A stretch of 64,000 bases of DNA from 13-2-20CM-66-19 sp963824395 (lineage in GTDB: Bacteria > Pseudomonadota > Gammaproteobacteria > Steroidobacterales > Steroidobacteraceae). A model generated the notes under the pieces. That model was given only the letters and a program-made list of their open reading frames with translations. It had not been told where the DNA came from and did not search any database. Positions within the stretch are counted from its first letter, which is position 1. The number at the start of each line of letters is the position of its first letter. The position numbers and the translations under genes are program-made. Positions 33,789 to 42,627 of the stretch are shown in pieces. The stretch lies in contig CAWGPF010000001.1 of NCBI GenBank assembly GCA_963824395.1, forward strand, positions 2,542,001 to 2,606,000, read 5' to 3'.

Positions 33789-34772
33789 TCAGGCGCGCGC
33801 GGTCGGGAACGCCAATACCTCATCGATATGCTGGGCCCCGGTGGCGAGCATCACGGTGCGGTCGAAACCTAAGGCGACGCCCGCGCAGTCGGGCAGGCCG
33901 CTCTCGAGCGCGGCGAGCAGGCGCTCATCTAAAGAATGCACCGGCAGGCCGCGCCGCCGGCGCTCGGCGTTGTCCGCCTCGAAGCGCGCGCGCTGCTCAC
34001 CGGCCGCGGCGAGCTCATGAAAGCCGTTGGCGAGCTCGATGCCCCGCCCATAGAGCTCAAAGCGCTCGGCCGCCCGGGGATCTTGCGGGTCAAGGCGGGC
34101 CAGCGCCGCCTGGCTGGCCGGGTAGCCGTGGATGAAGGTGAGTCCGGTCGCACCCAGGCGCGGCCCGATCAGCGTGCCCATGAGCAGCTCGAGGAGCTCG
34201 TCGCGCTGCGCCGCGGCGGCCGCTGCGAAGCCGGCCGCCGTCGCGGCGCGCGCCAGTTCGCCGCGCGTGGCCGTGAAGGGATCGAGCGAGAGCTCGCGCA
34301 GGAAGACCTCGCGGTAGCTTAAGCGCTCGGCGCCGTGCGCCCCGGCGCGCTCACCGGCCAGCAGTCGCACCAGCGCCTCCACCTCATCCATCAGCTGCGC
34401 CAGCGAGAAGCCGGTGCGATACCACTCGATGAGGGTGAACTCGGCGTTGTGTACCCGGCCGCGCTCATCGCCGCGCGCCACGTGGCAGATCTGGTAGATG
34501 TCGCCGCTGCCGGAGGCGAGCAGGCGCTTCATGGCGTACTCGGGCGAGGTGTGCAGGAAGTACTGAGCCGCGGATCCGCCGCTCGCGGGCGCGAGCTCGA
34601 CCCGGGCCGAGTGGATGTGCACATCACTCACCGGCGCGTTCACGATGAGCGGCGTGTCCACCTCGAGCACGCCGCGCGCGGCGAAGAACTCCCGCGTGCG
34701 CGCGAGCAGCCCCGCCCGCGCGGTGAGCTGCGCGCGCGGAGCGCTCGGGCGCCAGTCCCCGCCGCCGCTCAC
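33789..34772 (-). CDS. epmA: EF-P lysine lysyltransferase EpmA (GenX/PoxA)
   Basis: A class II lysyl-tRNA synthetase paralogue without the anticodon-binding domain that attaches beta-lysine to EF-P Lys34. The 327-residue protein shows EVDTPLIVNAPVSDVHIHS, motif 2 (QICHVARGDERGRVHNAEFTLIEW in pieces), GIELANGFHEL and motif 3 with GVALGFDRTVML. Length is that of EpmA, not LysS. GTG 34772 overlaps the psd stop by four bases. EF-P is encoded nearby at 31045; epmB, which makes beta-lysine, is not in the window. Confidence 0.95.
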   Translation of the reverse strand: MSGGGDWRPSAPRAQLTARAGLLARTREFFAARGVLEVDTPLIVNAPVSDVHIHSARVELAPASGGSAAQYFLHTSPEYAMKRLLASGSGDIYQICHVARGDERGRVHNAEFTLIEWYRTGFSLAQLMDEVEALVRLLAGERAGAHGAERLSYREVFLRELSLDPFTATRGELARAATAAGFAAAAAAQRDELLELLMGTLIGPRLGATGLTFIHGYPASQAALARLDPQDPRAAERFELYGRGIELANGFHELAAAGEQRARFEADNAERRRRGLPVHSLDERLLAALESGLPDCAGVALGFDRTVMLATGAQHIDEVLAFPTARA

Positions 34773-35647
34773 GTGAGGCGCGCGAGCGTCTGCCCGACGC
34801 GCACCGGGCTGCCGCAGCTGAGCTGCGGCAGCCATGCCACTGCCCCCGGGGGCAGGAGCAGGATGACGGTCGAGCCCATGTTGAAGCGGCCCATCTCGGC
34901 GCCCTTCGGCAGGCTCGCCCCCGCCTGGGTGCGCATCGGCAGCATCGCGCGCCGCCGCGGGCTGCGCGGGGTGACGTCCCCGTGCCAAACGGTCGTCATG
35001 CTGCCGACGAACAGCGCCCCGACGAGCACCATGGCGAAGGTGACCGGCCCGTCCTCGAAGATGCACACGATGCGCTCGTTGCGCGCGAACAGTCCCGGGA
35101 CGCTGGCGGCGGTGGTGGCATTCACGCTGAAGAGCGCCCCGGGCAGGTACCAGGCTGCGCGCAGCGTGCCCGGCAGCGGCATGTGGATGCGGTGGTAGTT
35201 GAAGGGCGCGAGGTAGAGAGTCGCGAAGCTGCCGCCGCGGAAGGTGGAGACCCAGGGAGCTTCCCCGCCGAGGAGCGCCGCGAGCGTGTAGGCGTGCCCC
35301 TTGGCCTGCAGCAGATAGGAGCCATCCAGGGCGCCGAGCTGGCTGACGGCGCCATCAACCGGCGATACCAGCGCCCGCGGGTCGGCATCGAACGGGCGCG
35401 CCCCGGGGCGCAGCGCGCGCGTGAAGAAGGCGTTGAAGCTCTCAAAGCCGCGCGGCTGCGGCTGCGCCGCATCGCTCATGTCCGGGTGGTAGCTGTTGAG
35501 GAAGCTGTCGATCAGCAGGTTCTTCAGAAGCGGCGCGCGGCTGCGCGTCACGCGGTGCACGATGGCGGTGAGCAGGTGCTGCGGCAGCAGGTACTGCAGC
35601 GCCACGAAGGCGCGCGCCGCGGCGCTTGGCGGGTCCACGGCACTCAT
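34769..35647 (-). CDS. psd: Phosphatidylserine decarboxylase proenzyme
   Basis: Makes phosphatidylethanolamine from phosphatidylserine at the inner membrane. The 292-residue proenzyme has YLLPQHLLTAIVHRVTRS, FNAFFTRALRPGARP, SPVDGAVSQLG, FNYHRIHMPLPG and the self-cleavage motif MGST near residue 250, where the serine becomes the pyruvoyl group. ATG 35647 (MSAVDPPSAAARAF) is chosen; the frame is open to 35755. It is coupled to epmA by a GTGA overlap. Confidence 0.96.
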   Translation of the reverse strand: MSAVDPPSAAARAFVALQYLLPQHLLTAIVHRVTRSRAPLLKNLLIDSFLNSYHPDMSDAAQPQPRGFESFNAFFTRALRPGARPFDADPRALVSPVDGAVSQLGALDGSYLLQAKGHAYTLAALLGGEAPWVSTFRGGSFATLYLAPFNYHRIHMPLPGTLRAAWYLPGALFSVNATTAASVPGLFARNERIVCIFEDGPVTFAMVLVGALFVGSMTTVWHGDVTPRSPRRRAMLPMRTQAGASLPKGAEMGRFNMGSTVILLLPPGAVAWLPQLSCGSPVRVGQTLARLT

Positions 35648-35651
35648 GGGT

Positions 35652-36272
35652 TCAGGGGCGCCCCTTAAGATACGGTGCGCTTGCCCTGAGGTCCGCCGCC
35701 ATGAGCTTCGCATCAAAGGGCGGCGTGAAGATCGCCACCACGCGCGCCCCGGCATCCAGCAGGAACACCACCGCGGAGTGGTCCATGGTGTAGTCGCCCC
35801 CGGGCAGTTCCACGCGGTTCACCGCGACATTGAAGCGCCGTGCCAGCGCGCTGATGGCCGCAGGATCCCCGGTCAGGCCCTCAAATCGCGGGTCGAAGGC
35901 GTGCACGTAACGGCCGAGCACCTCGGGGGTGTCGCGCTGCGGGTCGATCGAGACGAACAGCACCCTAAGATCCGGGAGCGCCGCGGCCTTGCGCACCTGG
36001 GCGAGCTTCACGAGCGTGGTGGGGCACACGTCCGGGCAATGCGTGAAGCCGAAGAAGAGGAGCGTGGGTGCGCCGCTCAGGCGCGCGAGCGTGAAGGGCT
36101 TCCCGGCGCTGTCGGTGAGGCTGAAGTCGGCGACCTGCCAGCCTTGCGGAAACCACGTGCCGCTTGCCAGCTGCGGGGCGCTCCTGTCAATTTGTCGCGC
36201 CGCATAGAAGCCCGCCGCGGCTGCGGCGAGTGCGGCGAGGATGAGGAGTGCGCGTGGCAGCGTAAGTTTCAT
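35652..36272 (-). CDS. SCO1/SenC/PrrC family copper chaperone-like protein
   Basis: A 206-residue membrane-anchored thioredoxin-fold protein. An N-terminal helix (ALLILAALAAAAAGFYAA) anchors it to the inner membrane. The copper motif is FTHCPDVCP with the distal histidine in YTMDHSA; LFVSIDPQRDTPEVL is also typical. The family delivers copper to the CuA site of cytochrome oxidase or acts in redox homeostasis. It precedes psd by four bases. Its start codon overlaps that of divergent prmB in one CATG. Confidence 0.93.
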   Translation of the reverse strand: MKLTLPRALLILAALAAAAAGFYAARQIDRSAPQLASGTWFPQGWQVADFSLTDSAGKPFTLARLSGAPTLLFFGFTHCPDVCPTTLVKLAQVRKAAALPDLRVLFVSIDPQRDTPEVLGRYVHAFDPRFEGLTGDPAAISALARRFNVAVNRVELPGGDYTMDHSAVVFLLDAGARVVAIFTPPFDAKLMAADLRASAPYLKGRP

Positions 36273-37179
36273 GAGCCGATTATTTCACACGTCCCCGCGC
36301 GGGGTGCCGCTGACGGTGGGCGCGCTCATCGAGCGCGGCGCCCGGCGCCTCGCCCGCGCCCGGGTGTGCTTCGGCCACGGCACCGACAATGCGCACGATG
36401 AGTCGGCGGCGCTGGTCCTGCACGCGCTGCGGCTGCCGCACGACGCCCGGGCCGCGCACTACCGGCGGCGCGTGCCCGCTGCGCAGGCGGCGCGCGCCCT
36501 GGCCCTCATCGAGCGGCGCATCAGCGAGCGCATTCCGGCGGCCTATCTGACCGGGGTCAGCGGCTTCGCCGGCCTGCGCTTCCGCGTCGATGCGCGCGTG
36601 CTGGTGCCGCGCTCGCCGATCGCCGAGCTCATCGAGCGGCGCTTCGTGCCCTGGATAGCGCCGGCGCGCGTGCGCCGCGTGCTCGACATCGGCACCGGCT
36701 CAGGGTGCATCGCCATCGCCGCGGCCCGTGCCTTTCCGCGCGCGCGGGTGGACGCGCTGGACGTGTCCGCGGCGGCGCTCGCCGTGGCGCACGCGAATGT
36801 GCGCTGGCACCGCCTCGGGCGGCGCGTGCGGCTCGTCGAGTCCGATCACTTCAGCGCCCTGAAGCGCAGCCGCTACGATATCATCGTGACGAACCCGCCT
36901 TACGTAGGGGCACGCGAGCTGAAGAGCCTGCCGCCGGAGTACCGGCACGAACCGCGCGTGGCGCTCGCTGCCGGGCGCACGGGCCTGGATTCGGTGCGCG
37001 TGATACTGCGCGAGGCCGCGCGGCATCTGCGGCCCCGCGGGCTGCTGGTGGTGGAGGTCGGCAACACCGAGCGCGCCGTGCGGCGCGCCTTCCCGCGCCT
37101 GCCGTTCCTGTGGCTCGAGTTCGAGCGCGGCGGCGGCGGGGTATTCCTGCTCACGCGCGAAGAGCTCGAGGCGCACTGA
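36271..37179 (+). CDS. prmB: Ribosomal protein L3 glutamine methyltransferase
   Basis: SAM-dependent N5-glutamine methyltransferase that modifies L3. The 302-residue protein has the PrmB-type N-terminal domain (CFGHGTDNAHDESAALVLHAL in pieces), RIPAAYLTG, VPRSPIAELIE, SAM motif LDIGTGSGCIAIAAA and catalytic NPPY in IIVTNPPYVG. FGHGTDNA and the LVPRSPI variant distinguish it from PrmC. ATG 36271 overlaps the divergent SCO gene start; ATG 36241 is an alternative that would overlap it further. aroC follows in 11 bases, as in many gammaproteobacteria. Confidence 0.93.
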   Translation: MSRLFHTSPRGVPLTVGALIERGARRLARARVCFGHGTDNAHDESAALVLHALRLPHDARAAHYRRRVPAAQAARALALIERRISERIPAAYLTGVSGFAGLRFRVDARVLVPRSPIAELIERRFVPWIAPARVRRVLDIGTGSGCIAIAAARAFPRARVDALDVSAAALAVAHANVRWHRLGRRVRLVESDHFSALKRSRYDIIVTNPPYVGARELKSLPPEYRHEPRVALAAGRTGLDSVRVILREAARHLRPRGLLVVEVGNTERAVRRAFPRLPFLWLEFERGGGGVFLLTREELEAH

Positions 37180-37190
37180 AGGCTCACCCC

Positions 37191-38291
37191 ATGTCCGGCA
37201 ATACCATCGGCAAACTCTTCACGGTCACGACCTTCGGGGAAAGCCACGGGCCCGCCCTGGGCTGCATCGTGGATGGCTGCCCGCCGGGCCTGGAGCTCGC
37301 CGAGGAGCACCTGCAGGCCGACGTCGACCGGCGCCGCAGCGGCACCTCGCACTTCGTCAGCCAGCGCCGCGAGGGCGATCGGGTGCGCATCCTTTCCGGG
37401 GTCTTTGAGGGCCACACCACCGGCACCCCGATCGGCATCCTCATCGAGAACACCGATGCGCGCTCGCGCGACTACGAGAAGATCAAGGATCGCTTCCGCC
37501 CCGGGCACGCCGACTACACCTACCAGCACAAGTACGGCACGCGCGACTATCGCGGCGGTGGCCGCTCATCCGCGCGCGAGACGGTCATGCGCACCGCCGC
37601 CGGGGCCATCGCGCGGCGCTACCTGGCGGTGCGGCTCGGCGTGCGTATCCATGGCTACCTAAGCCAGGTGGGTGAGCTGAAGCTCGCCGCGGTCGACCCC
37701 GCGTTTGCCTACCAGAACCCGTTCTTCTGTCCCGATCCGGCGCGCATCGCCGAACTCGAGGCGCTCATCTGGAAGCTGCGCGAGGCCGGCGACTCGATCG
37801 GCGCCCGCGTCACCGTGGTGGCGCAGGGCGTGCCGCCGGGCCTGGGCGAGCCGGTGTTCGACCGCCTCGACGCCGACATCGCCCACGCCCTCATGAGCAT
37901 CAACGCGGTGAAGGCGGTGGAGATCGGCGCCGGCACCGCGGCTGCCGAGCAGCAGGGGAGCGAGCATCGCGATGAGCTCACGCCGGCCGGATTTCTCAGT
38001 AACCACGCCGGCGGCATACTCGGCGGCATCTCCTCAGGGCAGGACGTCATCGCGCACCTGACGCTCAAGCCAACCTCGAGCATCCAGGTGCCCGGTCGTA
38101 CCATCGACGTTGCCGGGGCGGCGGTCGAGATCGAGACCACCGGGCGGCACGACCCGTGCGTCGGGCTGCGGGCGACACCGATCGCCGAGGCGATGCTCGC
38201 CATCGTGCTCATGGACCACTACCTGCGCCACCGCGCCCAGAACATGGACGTGACGACGACGACGCCGGACATCGCGCGCCCGCGCGCCTAG
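37191..38291 (+). CDS. aroC: Chorismate synthase
   Basis: Reduced-FMN-dependent enzyme making chorismate, the last step of the common aromatic pathway. The 366-residue protein shows GKLFTVTTFGESHGPALGC in pieces, DVDRRRSGTSHFVSQRREGD, the RPGHADYTYQHKYG motif, DYRGGGRSSARET, and near the C-terminus GRHDPCVGLRATPIAEAM. ATG 37191 matches the conserved N-terminus MSGNTIGKLF. It depends on flavin made by the rib genes of this window. Confidence 0.97.
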   Translation: MSGNTIGKLFTVTTFGESHGPALGCIVDGCPPGLELAEEHLQADVDRRRSGTSHFVSQRREGDRVRILSGVFEGHTTGTPIGILIENTDARSRDYEKIKDRFRPGHADYTYQHKYGTRDYRGGGRSSARETVMRTAAGAIARRYLAVRLGVRIHGYLSQVGELKLAAVDPAFAYQNPFFCPDPARIAELEALIWKLREAGDSIGARVTVVAQGVPPGLGEPVFDRLDADIAHALMSINAVKAVEIGAGTAAAEQQGSEHRDELTPAGFLSNHAGGILGGISSGQDVIAHLTLKPTSSIQVPGRTIDVAGAAVEIETTGRHDPCVGLRATPIAEAMLAIVLMDHYLRHRAQNMDVTTTTPDIARPRA

Positions 38292-38361
38292 CAACACGCG
38301 CGGGCTCCGCGCCCGGCGGCGGCGCCGTGGGTGGCAGCCACATTCGCACACGAGGAGACAC

Positions 38362-39387
38362 ATGGATAAAGAGTTCAGGGTTGCGGTGGTCGGGGCCACC
38401 GGGCTCGTCGGGGAGACCCTGATCAGCGTGCTCGAGGAGCGCGGCTTCCCGGTGTCGCAGCTGTACGCGCTCGCGAGCGAACGCTCGGTGGGGCGCGGCG
38501 CCACTTTTCGCGACCGCCACGTTCCGCTGCGCGAGCTCAAGGGCTTCGACTTCGGGCAGTGCGACTTTGTCTTTTTCTCGGCCGGCGCTGCGGTGTCGCG
38601 CGAGTACGCCCCGCAAGCCGTCAGTGCCGGCTGTCTCGTCATCGACAACACTGCCGAGTTCCGCTACCGCGAGGACGTGCCGCTCGTGGTGCCGGAGGTC
38701 AACCCGCAGGCGCTGGCGGGCATCGGCACGAGCGGCCTCATCGCTAACCCCAACTGCTCGACGATCCAGCTGGTCGTGGCGCTCAAGCCGCTGCACGACG
38801 CGGCCCACATCGAGCGCATCGACGTTGCCACCTACCAGTCCGCCTCCGGGGCCGGGCGCGAGGCGCTCGAGGAGCTCGCGCGCCAGTCGATCGCAGCCTT
38901 GAGCGGCAAGGGACCCGTGGAGCCGCAGTCCGGGATGCAGCAGCTCGCCTTCAACTGCATCCCGCACATCGATGAATTCCAGGACAACGGCTTCACGCGC
39001 GAGGAGATGAAGATCGTCTGGGAGACCCGCAAGATCCTCGGCGAGCCCTCCTTGCGCGTGAACGCCACCGCCGTGCGCGTGCCGGTGTTCTACGGGCACT
39101 CCGAGGCCGTGCACCTGAGCACCCGCGCGCCCCTGAGCGCCGCGCAGGCCCGTGAACTGCTGCGCAAAGCGCCCGGCGTCACGGTTCTGGACGAGCCGCG
39201 GCTGGGCGGGTACCCCACAGCTGCTACCGAGGCAGCGAACCGCGACACAGTTTATGTCGGGAGAATCCGTGAAGATCTCGCCCCGGACCGTGGACTTAAC
39301 TTATGGGTTGTAGCTGACAATGTGCGCAAAGGCGCGGCCACCAATAGCGTGCAGATCGCGGAGGCTTTGGCCAGACGGCCTATTTAA
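38362..39387 (+). CDS. asd: Aspartate-semialdehyde dehydrogenase
   Basis: NADPH enzyme making aspartate semialdehyde for lysine, threonine, methionine and peptidoglycan precursors. The 341-residue protein has the dinucleotide motif VVGATGLVGETLI, SAGAAVSREYAP, active-site cysteine in NPNCSTIQLV, YQSASGAGREALEEL and PVFYGHSEAVHL. A GAGGAGA ribosome site precedes ATG 38362. It lies before fimV and truA, the standard gammaproteobacterial order. Confidence 0.97.
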   Translation: MDKEFRVAVVGATGLVGETLISVLEERGFPVSQLYALASERSVGRGATFRDRHVPLRELKGFDFGQCDFVFFSAGAAVSREYAPQAVSAGCLVIDNTAEFRYREDVPLVVPEVNPQALAGIGTSGLIANPNCSTIQLVVALKPLHDAAHIERIDVATYQSASGAGREALEELARQSIAALSGKGPVEPQSGMQQLAFNCIPHIDEFQDNGFTREEMKIVWETRKILGEPSLRVNATAVRVPVFYGHSEAVHLSTRAPLSAAQARELLRKAPGVTVLDEPRLGGYPTAATEAANRDTVYVGRIREDLAPDRGLNLWVVADNVRKGAATNSVQIAEALARRPI

Positions 39388-39460
39388 GTTATATTGCCGC
39401 GAGGTTGATGGGGGGGTCGCAAGTTATATCCCATCCACTTGTTTTCACAAGACTTTTTAC
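39386..39460 (+). promoter_or_regulatory. AT-rich asd-fimV spacer with repeats and a weak hairpin
   Basis: The spacer has a direct repeat AAGTTATAT at 39386-39394 and 39421-39429 and a small hairpin CTTGT-tttc-ACAAG (39438-39451) followed by acTTTTTa. The hairpin could be a weak asd terminator; the AT-rich repeats could mark the fimV promoter or a binding site. The local drop in GC is marked against the flanks. Confidence 0.35.
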
Positions 39461-39486
39461 CCAATGATTCCTGTCGGGGTGCCCTG

Positions 39487-42400
39487 ATGTTCGCCAAACG
39501 CCCCGCCCGGGCGCTGACCCTGCTGCTCGCCCTGCCGTCCGCAGCGTTTGCCCTGGGCCTCGGAGATGTTCATCTCCTCTCGCCGCTCAATGCGCCGCTG
39601 GATGCGGAGATCGAGCTCACCGACGTCGCCGCCGACGAACTCAATACCGTGCAGGTGCAGCTCGCCTCGCGCGATACCTTCGCCCGCTACGGGCTCGATT
39701 GGCCGGCATACCTCAGCGGCATACAGCTCAAGACCGTCCGTACCCCGGATGGCCGCGAGATGATCAAGGTGCGCTCGAGCGACCCGATCACCGAGCCCTT
39801 CGTGACGCTTCTGGTCCAGGTCACCTGGTCCCGTGGCGTCGTGGTGCGCGAGTACACGATGCTCCTCGACCCGCCGGTATACACCCCGGGCGAGTCGGCA
39901 GTGGCGGCCGCACCGCTCGCTGCCCCGAGCACCAGCGCCGGGACCCGCGAAGGCGCCATTGCGCGCCAGCCCGAGGCTGCTGCGCCGGCCGCAGTGGTAT
40001 CCCCCGCACCCACACCGGCGGCGAGTCCCGTCGAGCAGACCCCGAGCGCCAGCCCGCCCGCATCGCCCTCACGCCCGGCGCGCGCCGCGCACCTCGCGGC
40101 CCCGGCGCCGCGTGCCAGCGAGGAGGCCGGGACCTCCCACACGGTCCAGCGCGGGGAGACCCTGTCCGGCATTGCCGCCGAGGTTGCCGGCGGGGCTGCG
40201 GTCACGTCCCCGAGCACCCGCAGCTGGATCCTTGCGATTTACCAGGCGAACCCGCAGGCCTTCCGCCAGAACATGAACGTGCTGCGCTCGGGCGCGGTGC
40301 TGCGCATCCCGGATGCGTCCGACGCGGCAGCCATCTCTCCGGCCGAGGCCTCGGCCGAGATCCGCCGCCAGTACGCCGCGTGGCGCGGCGGCGCGGAGGC
40401 CCCGGCGAGCGCCGCCGAGAAGCCCGGACGGCTGAAACTGGTCACGCCCTCGGAGAACCAGCCGGCCGCCGCGAACGCAACGCCGCAGGCGCCCGCAGCT
40501 CCCGGCTCCGCGCCCGCGACCGGCAAGGCGGGTTCAGCCGCCGCACAGCAGGCCGCAGCCAACGAGGCCAAGCGGCTGCTCGAGCTTAAGAACCAGGAAC
40601 TCGCCCGCATTCAGGCCCAGGAGGCCGCCAAGCAGGCAACCCCTGCGCCTGCACCGGCCGTCCCGCCGCCGGCCGCGGTGAGTCCGCCGGCCGCAAGCGT
40701 GACACCGCCGGAGACCACACCCGCGCCTGCCGACCAGGCGAACGCACCGGCCCCCGCGGTTGAGACGGCCCCCGCCCCGGCGCCGGTCGTCGCCAAGACC
40801 CCGCCGCCACAGCCCAAGCCCGCCGCGGGCGGGGGCTCCTTCCTGAGCACGCTCTTCGGCCTGTGGTGGGTGCTGGCGCTGCTGATCGCGCTTGGCCTCC
40901 TTGGGTTCTTTGGCTCGCGCTTGCTGCGCGCGCGCCGCAAGAGCGAGTTCGACGATTCCCTCGGACGCCTCGCGGCCGAGGGCGCCGAGACCGCGGACCT
41001 CGGGCCGATCAGCGCCCGCGGCAGCTTCTCCGATCCGGACCTGACCCCGGCGCCGGCGCCCGCACCGCCCGTGCGCCCCTCGGGCCGCGCCCCTGCGGCG
41101 GCACTCCCCGAGGCCGCTTTCCTGGTCGAGGAGACCGGCTCGCACGAGAGGCCGCGCCTCTCGGCCACCGGCACACAGCCGGCGATGGCCGCCCCGAAGC
41201 ACGTGGCGAGCGATGAGACGATCTCGAGCGAGACGGCGATCAACCTCGACCAGGGCGATCCCCTGGCGGAGGCAGATTTCCACATGGCGTACGGTCTGTA
41301 CGACCAGGCAGCGGACCTGATCCGCATCGCCATCTCGCGCGAGCCGAACCGCCGCGACCTGAAGCTGAAGCTCCTGGAGGTATTCTTCGTCTGGGGCAAC
41401 AAGGAACAGTTCCTGACCGCGGCGCGCGAGCTCGCGCAGACGCGCGCCGAGGCGGCTCCGGGTGAGTGGGAAAAGATCCTCATCATGGGCAAGCAGCTGG
41501 CGCCCGAGGACCCGCTGTTCACCGGTGGCGGCACGGTCACCGGCGCTGCCGCCGGCGGCGTCGACCTCGACCTCGAGGGCGGCCAGAGCCGCGTGGATTT
41601 CGATCTGATCGGGGATCCGGTACCGGCCGAGGCGCATGGGGGCGTGGACCTCGACATCGGCTCGGCCGTCGGTGACCTCGACGCCACCTCCGAATCGCAG
41701 TCGGGCATCACCGACCGCAACGCCGCGCTGCTGGAGAACAGCTTCACCGGCGGTGCCGGCACCGGCAGCACGCGCCAGATGACCTCGCGCGTGCGCCAGG
41801 GCGGCGGCAGCACCGCGGAACTGGAAGGTCCGACGGTCGAGCAGCCGCAGTTGGGAGCCTCGGACAACCCGACGCTGCGCCAGAAGCTCGACAACGTGAT
41901 GCGCAAGGGCAGCGCCGACCACACCGCGGAGCTGGCGATCGATGACCTCGGGCTGGATGTCGGTTCGGTCGATACCATCGACCAGCCGGGCATCGCCTCG
42001 GCGGCGGCCTCAAGTCCTGACACCCCGACGCTGGTTGCGGGCCTCGACGAGCAGTCGCGGCGCGTGATGGAAGACGCGCACCGGCGCGCCAAGGAAGAGA
42101 CCGGCGAGACCACCGGCGCCTGGCAGTTTGACCAGAACGAGCTCGAGGCGGCGCTCACGCAGACCACGAACCTCGCAGGGCCGGACGGCTCGGCGACCTC
42201 CCGCCTGCGGGCCCTCAGCGGGCAGGGCGTGGACCTGGACGTCGGCGATGCCACCGGCACGCATGCGGCCCACGGGGATGTCGACCTCGACGTGGGTCTG
42301 GCGACCGGCACGCACGAGGCGCACGGCGGCACGCTCGATCTGGACGTGGGCACGGCCACGGTGCCGGATGCGGCCTTCGCCGCCACCCAGCGCCTGGCTT

Positions 42401-42594
42401 CCGAGGACCTCGCGCTGCCGGACCTTGAACCGGTAACGATGAGCGAGGTGGGCACCAAGCTCGACCTCGCCCGTGCCTACATGGACATGGGCGACCCGGA
42501 CGGCGCCCGCAACATTCTCGAGGAAGTGCTGCACGAGGGCTCCGCGGCACAGAAGCAGGAAGCCCAGCGCCTCATCGAGTCGCTCCCCGGCTAG
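39487..42594 (+). CDS. fimV: FimV-like polar hub protein
   Basis: A 1035-residue inner-membrane protein. It has a signal/start segment (TLLLALPSAAFALG), the conserved FimV N-terminal domain (GDVHLLSPLNAPLDAEIEL), a LysM domain near 215-280 (HTVQRGETLSGIAAEVAGG), Ala/Pro-rich linkers, a TM helix near 460-480 (GLWWVLALLIALGLLGFFG) and a long acidic cytoplasmic region. The C-terminus holds the FimV TPR-type domain (KLDLARAYMDMGDPDGARNILEEVL). Short VDLDVG-x-ATGTH repeats occur near 910-960. FimV organises type IV pilus and polar signalling; a FimX-like protein is encoded at 26855. Confidence 0.93.
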   Translation: MFAKRPARALTLLLALPSAAFALGLGDVHLLSPLNAPLDAEIELTDVAADELNTVQVQLASRDTFARYGLDWPAYLSGIQLKTVRTPDGREMIKVRSSDPITEPFVTLLVQVTWSRGVVVREYTMLLDPPVYTPGESAVAAAPLAAPSTSAGTREGAIARQPEAAAPAAVVSPAPTPAASPVEQTPSASPPASPSRPARAAHLAAPAPRASEEAGTSHTVQRGETLSGIAAEVAGGAAVTSPSTRSWILAIYQANPQAFRQNMNVLRSGAVLRIPDASDAAAISPAEASAEIRRQYAAWRGGAEAPASAAEKPGRLKLVTPSENQPAAANATPQAPAAPGSAPATGKAGSAAAQQAAANEAKRLLELKNQELARIQAQEAAKQATPAPAPAVPPPAAVSPPAASVTPPETTPAPADQANAPAPAVETAPAPAPVVAKTPPPQPKPAAGGGSFLSTLFGLWWVLALLIALGLLGFFGSRLLRARRKSEFDDSLGRLAAEGAETADLGPISARGSFSDPDLTPAPAPAPPVRPSGRAPAAALPEAAFLVEETGSHERPRLSATGTQPAMAAPKHVASDETISSETAINLDQGDPLAEADFHMAYGLYDQAADLIRIAISREPNRRDLKLKLLEVFFVWGNKEQFLTAARELAQTRAEAAPGEWEKILIMGKQLAPEDPLFTGGGTVTGAAAGGVDLDLEGGQSRVDFDLIGDPVPAEAHGGVDLDIGSAVGDLDATSESQSGITDRNAALLENSFTGGAGTGSTRQMTSRVRQGGGSTAELEGPTVEQPQLGASDNPTLRQKLDNVMRKGSADHTAELAIDDLGLDVGSVDTIDQPGIASAAASSPDTPTLVAGLDEQSRRVMEDAHRRAKEETGETTGAWQFDQNELEAALTQTTNLAGPDGSATSRLRALSGQGVDLDVGDATGTHAAHGDVDLDVGLATGTHEAHGGTLDLDVGTATVPDAAFAATQRLASEDLALPDLEPVTMSEVGTKLDLARAYMDMGDPDGARNILEEVLHEGSAAQKQEAQRLIESLPG

Positions 42595-42627
42595 CTCGCT
42601 TACGGGCTGCAGAGGGCCCCCACCGCC

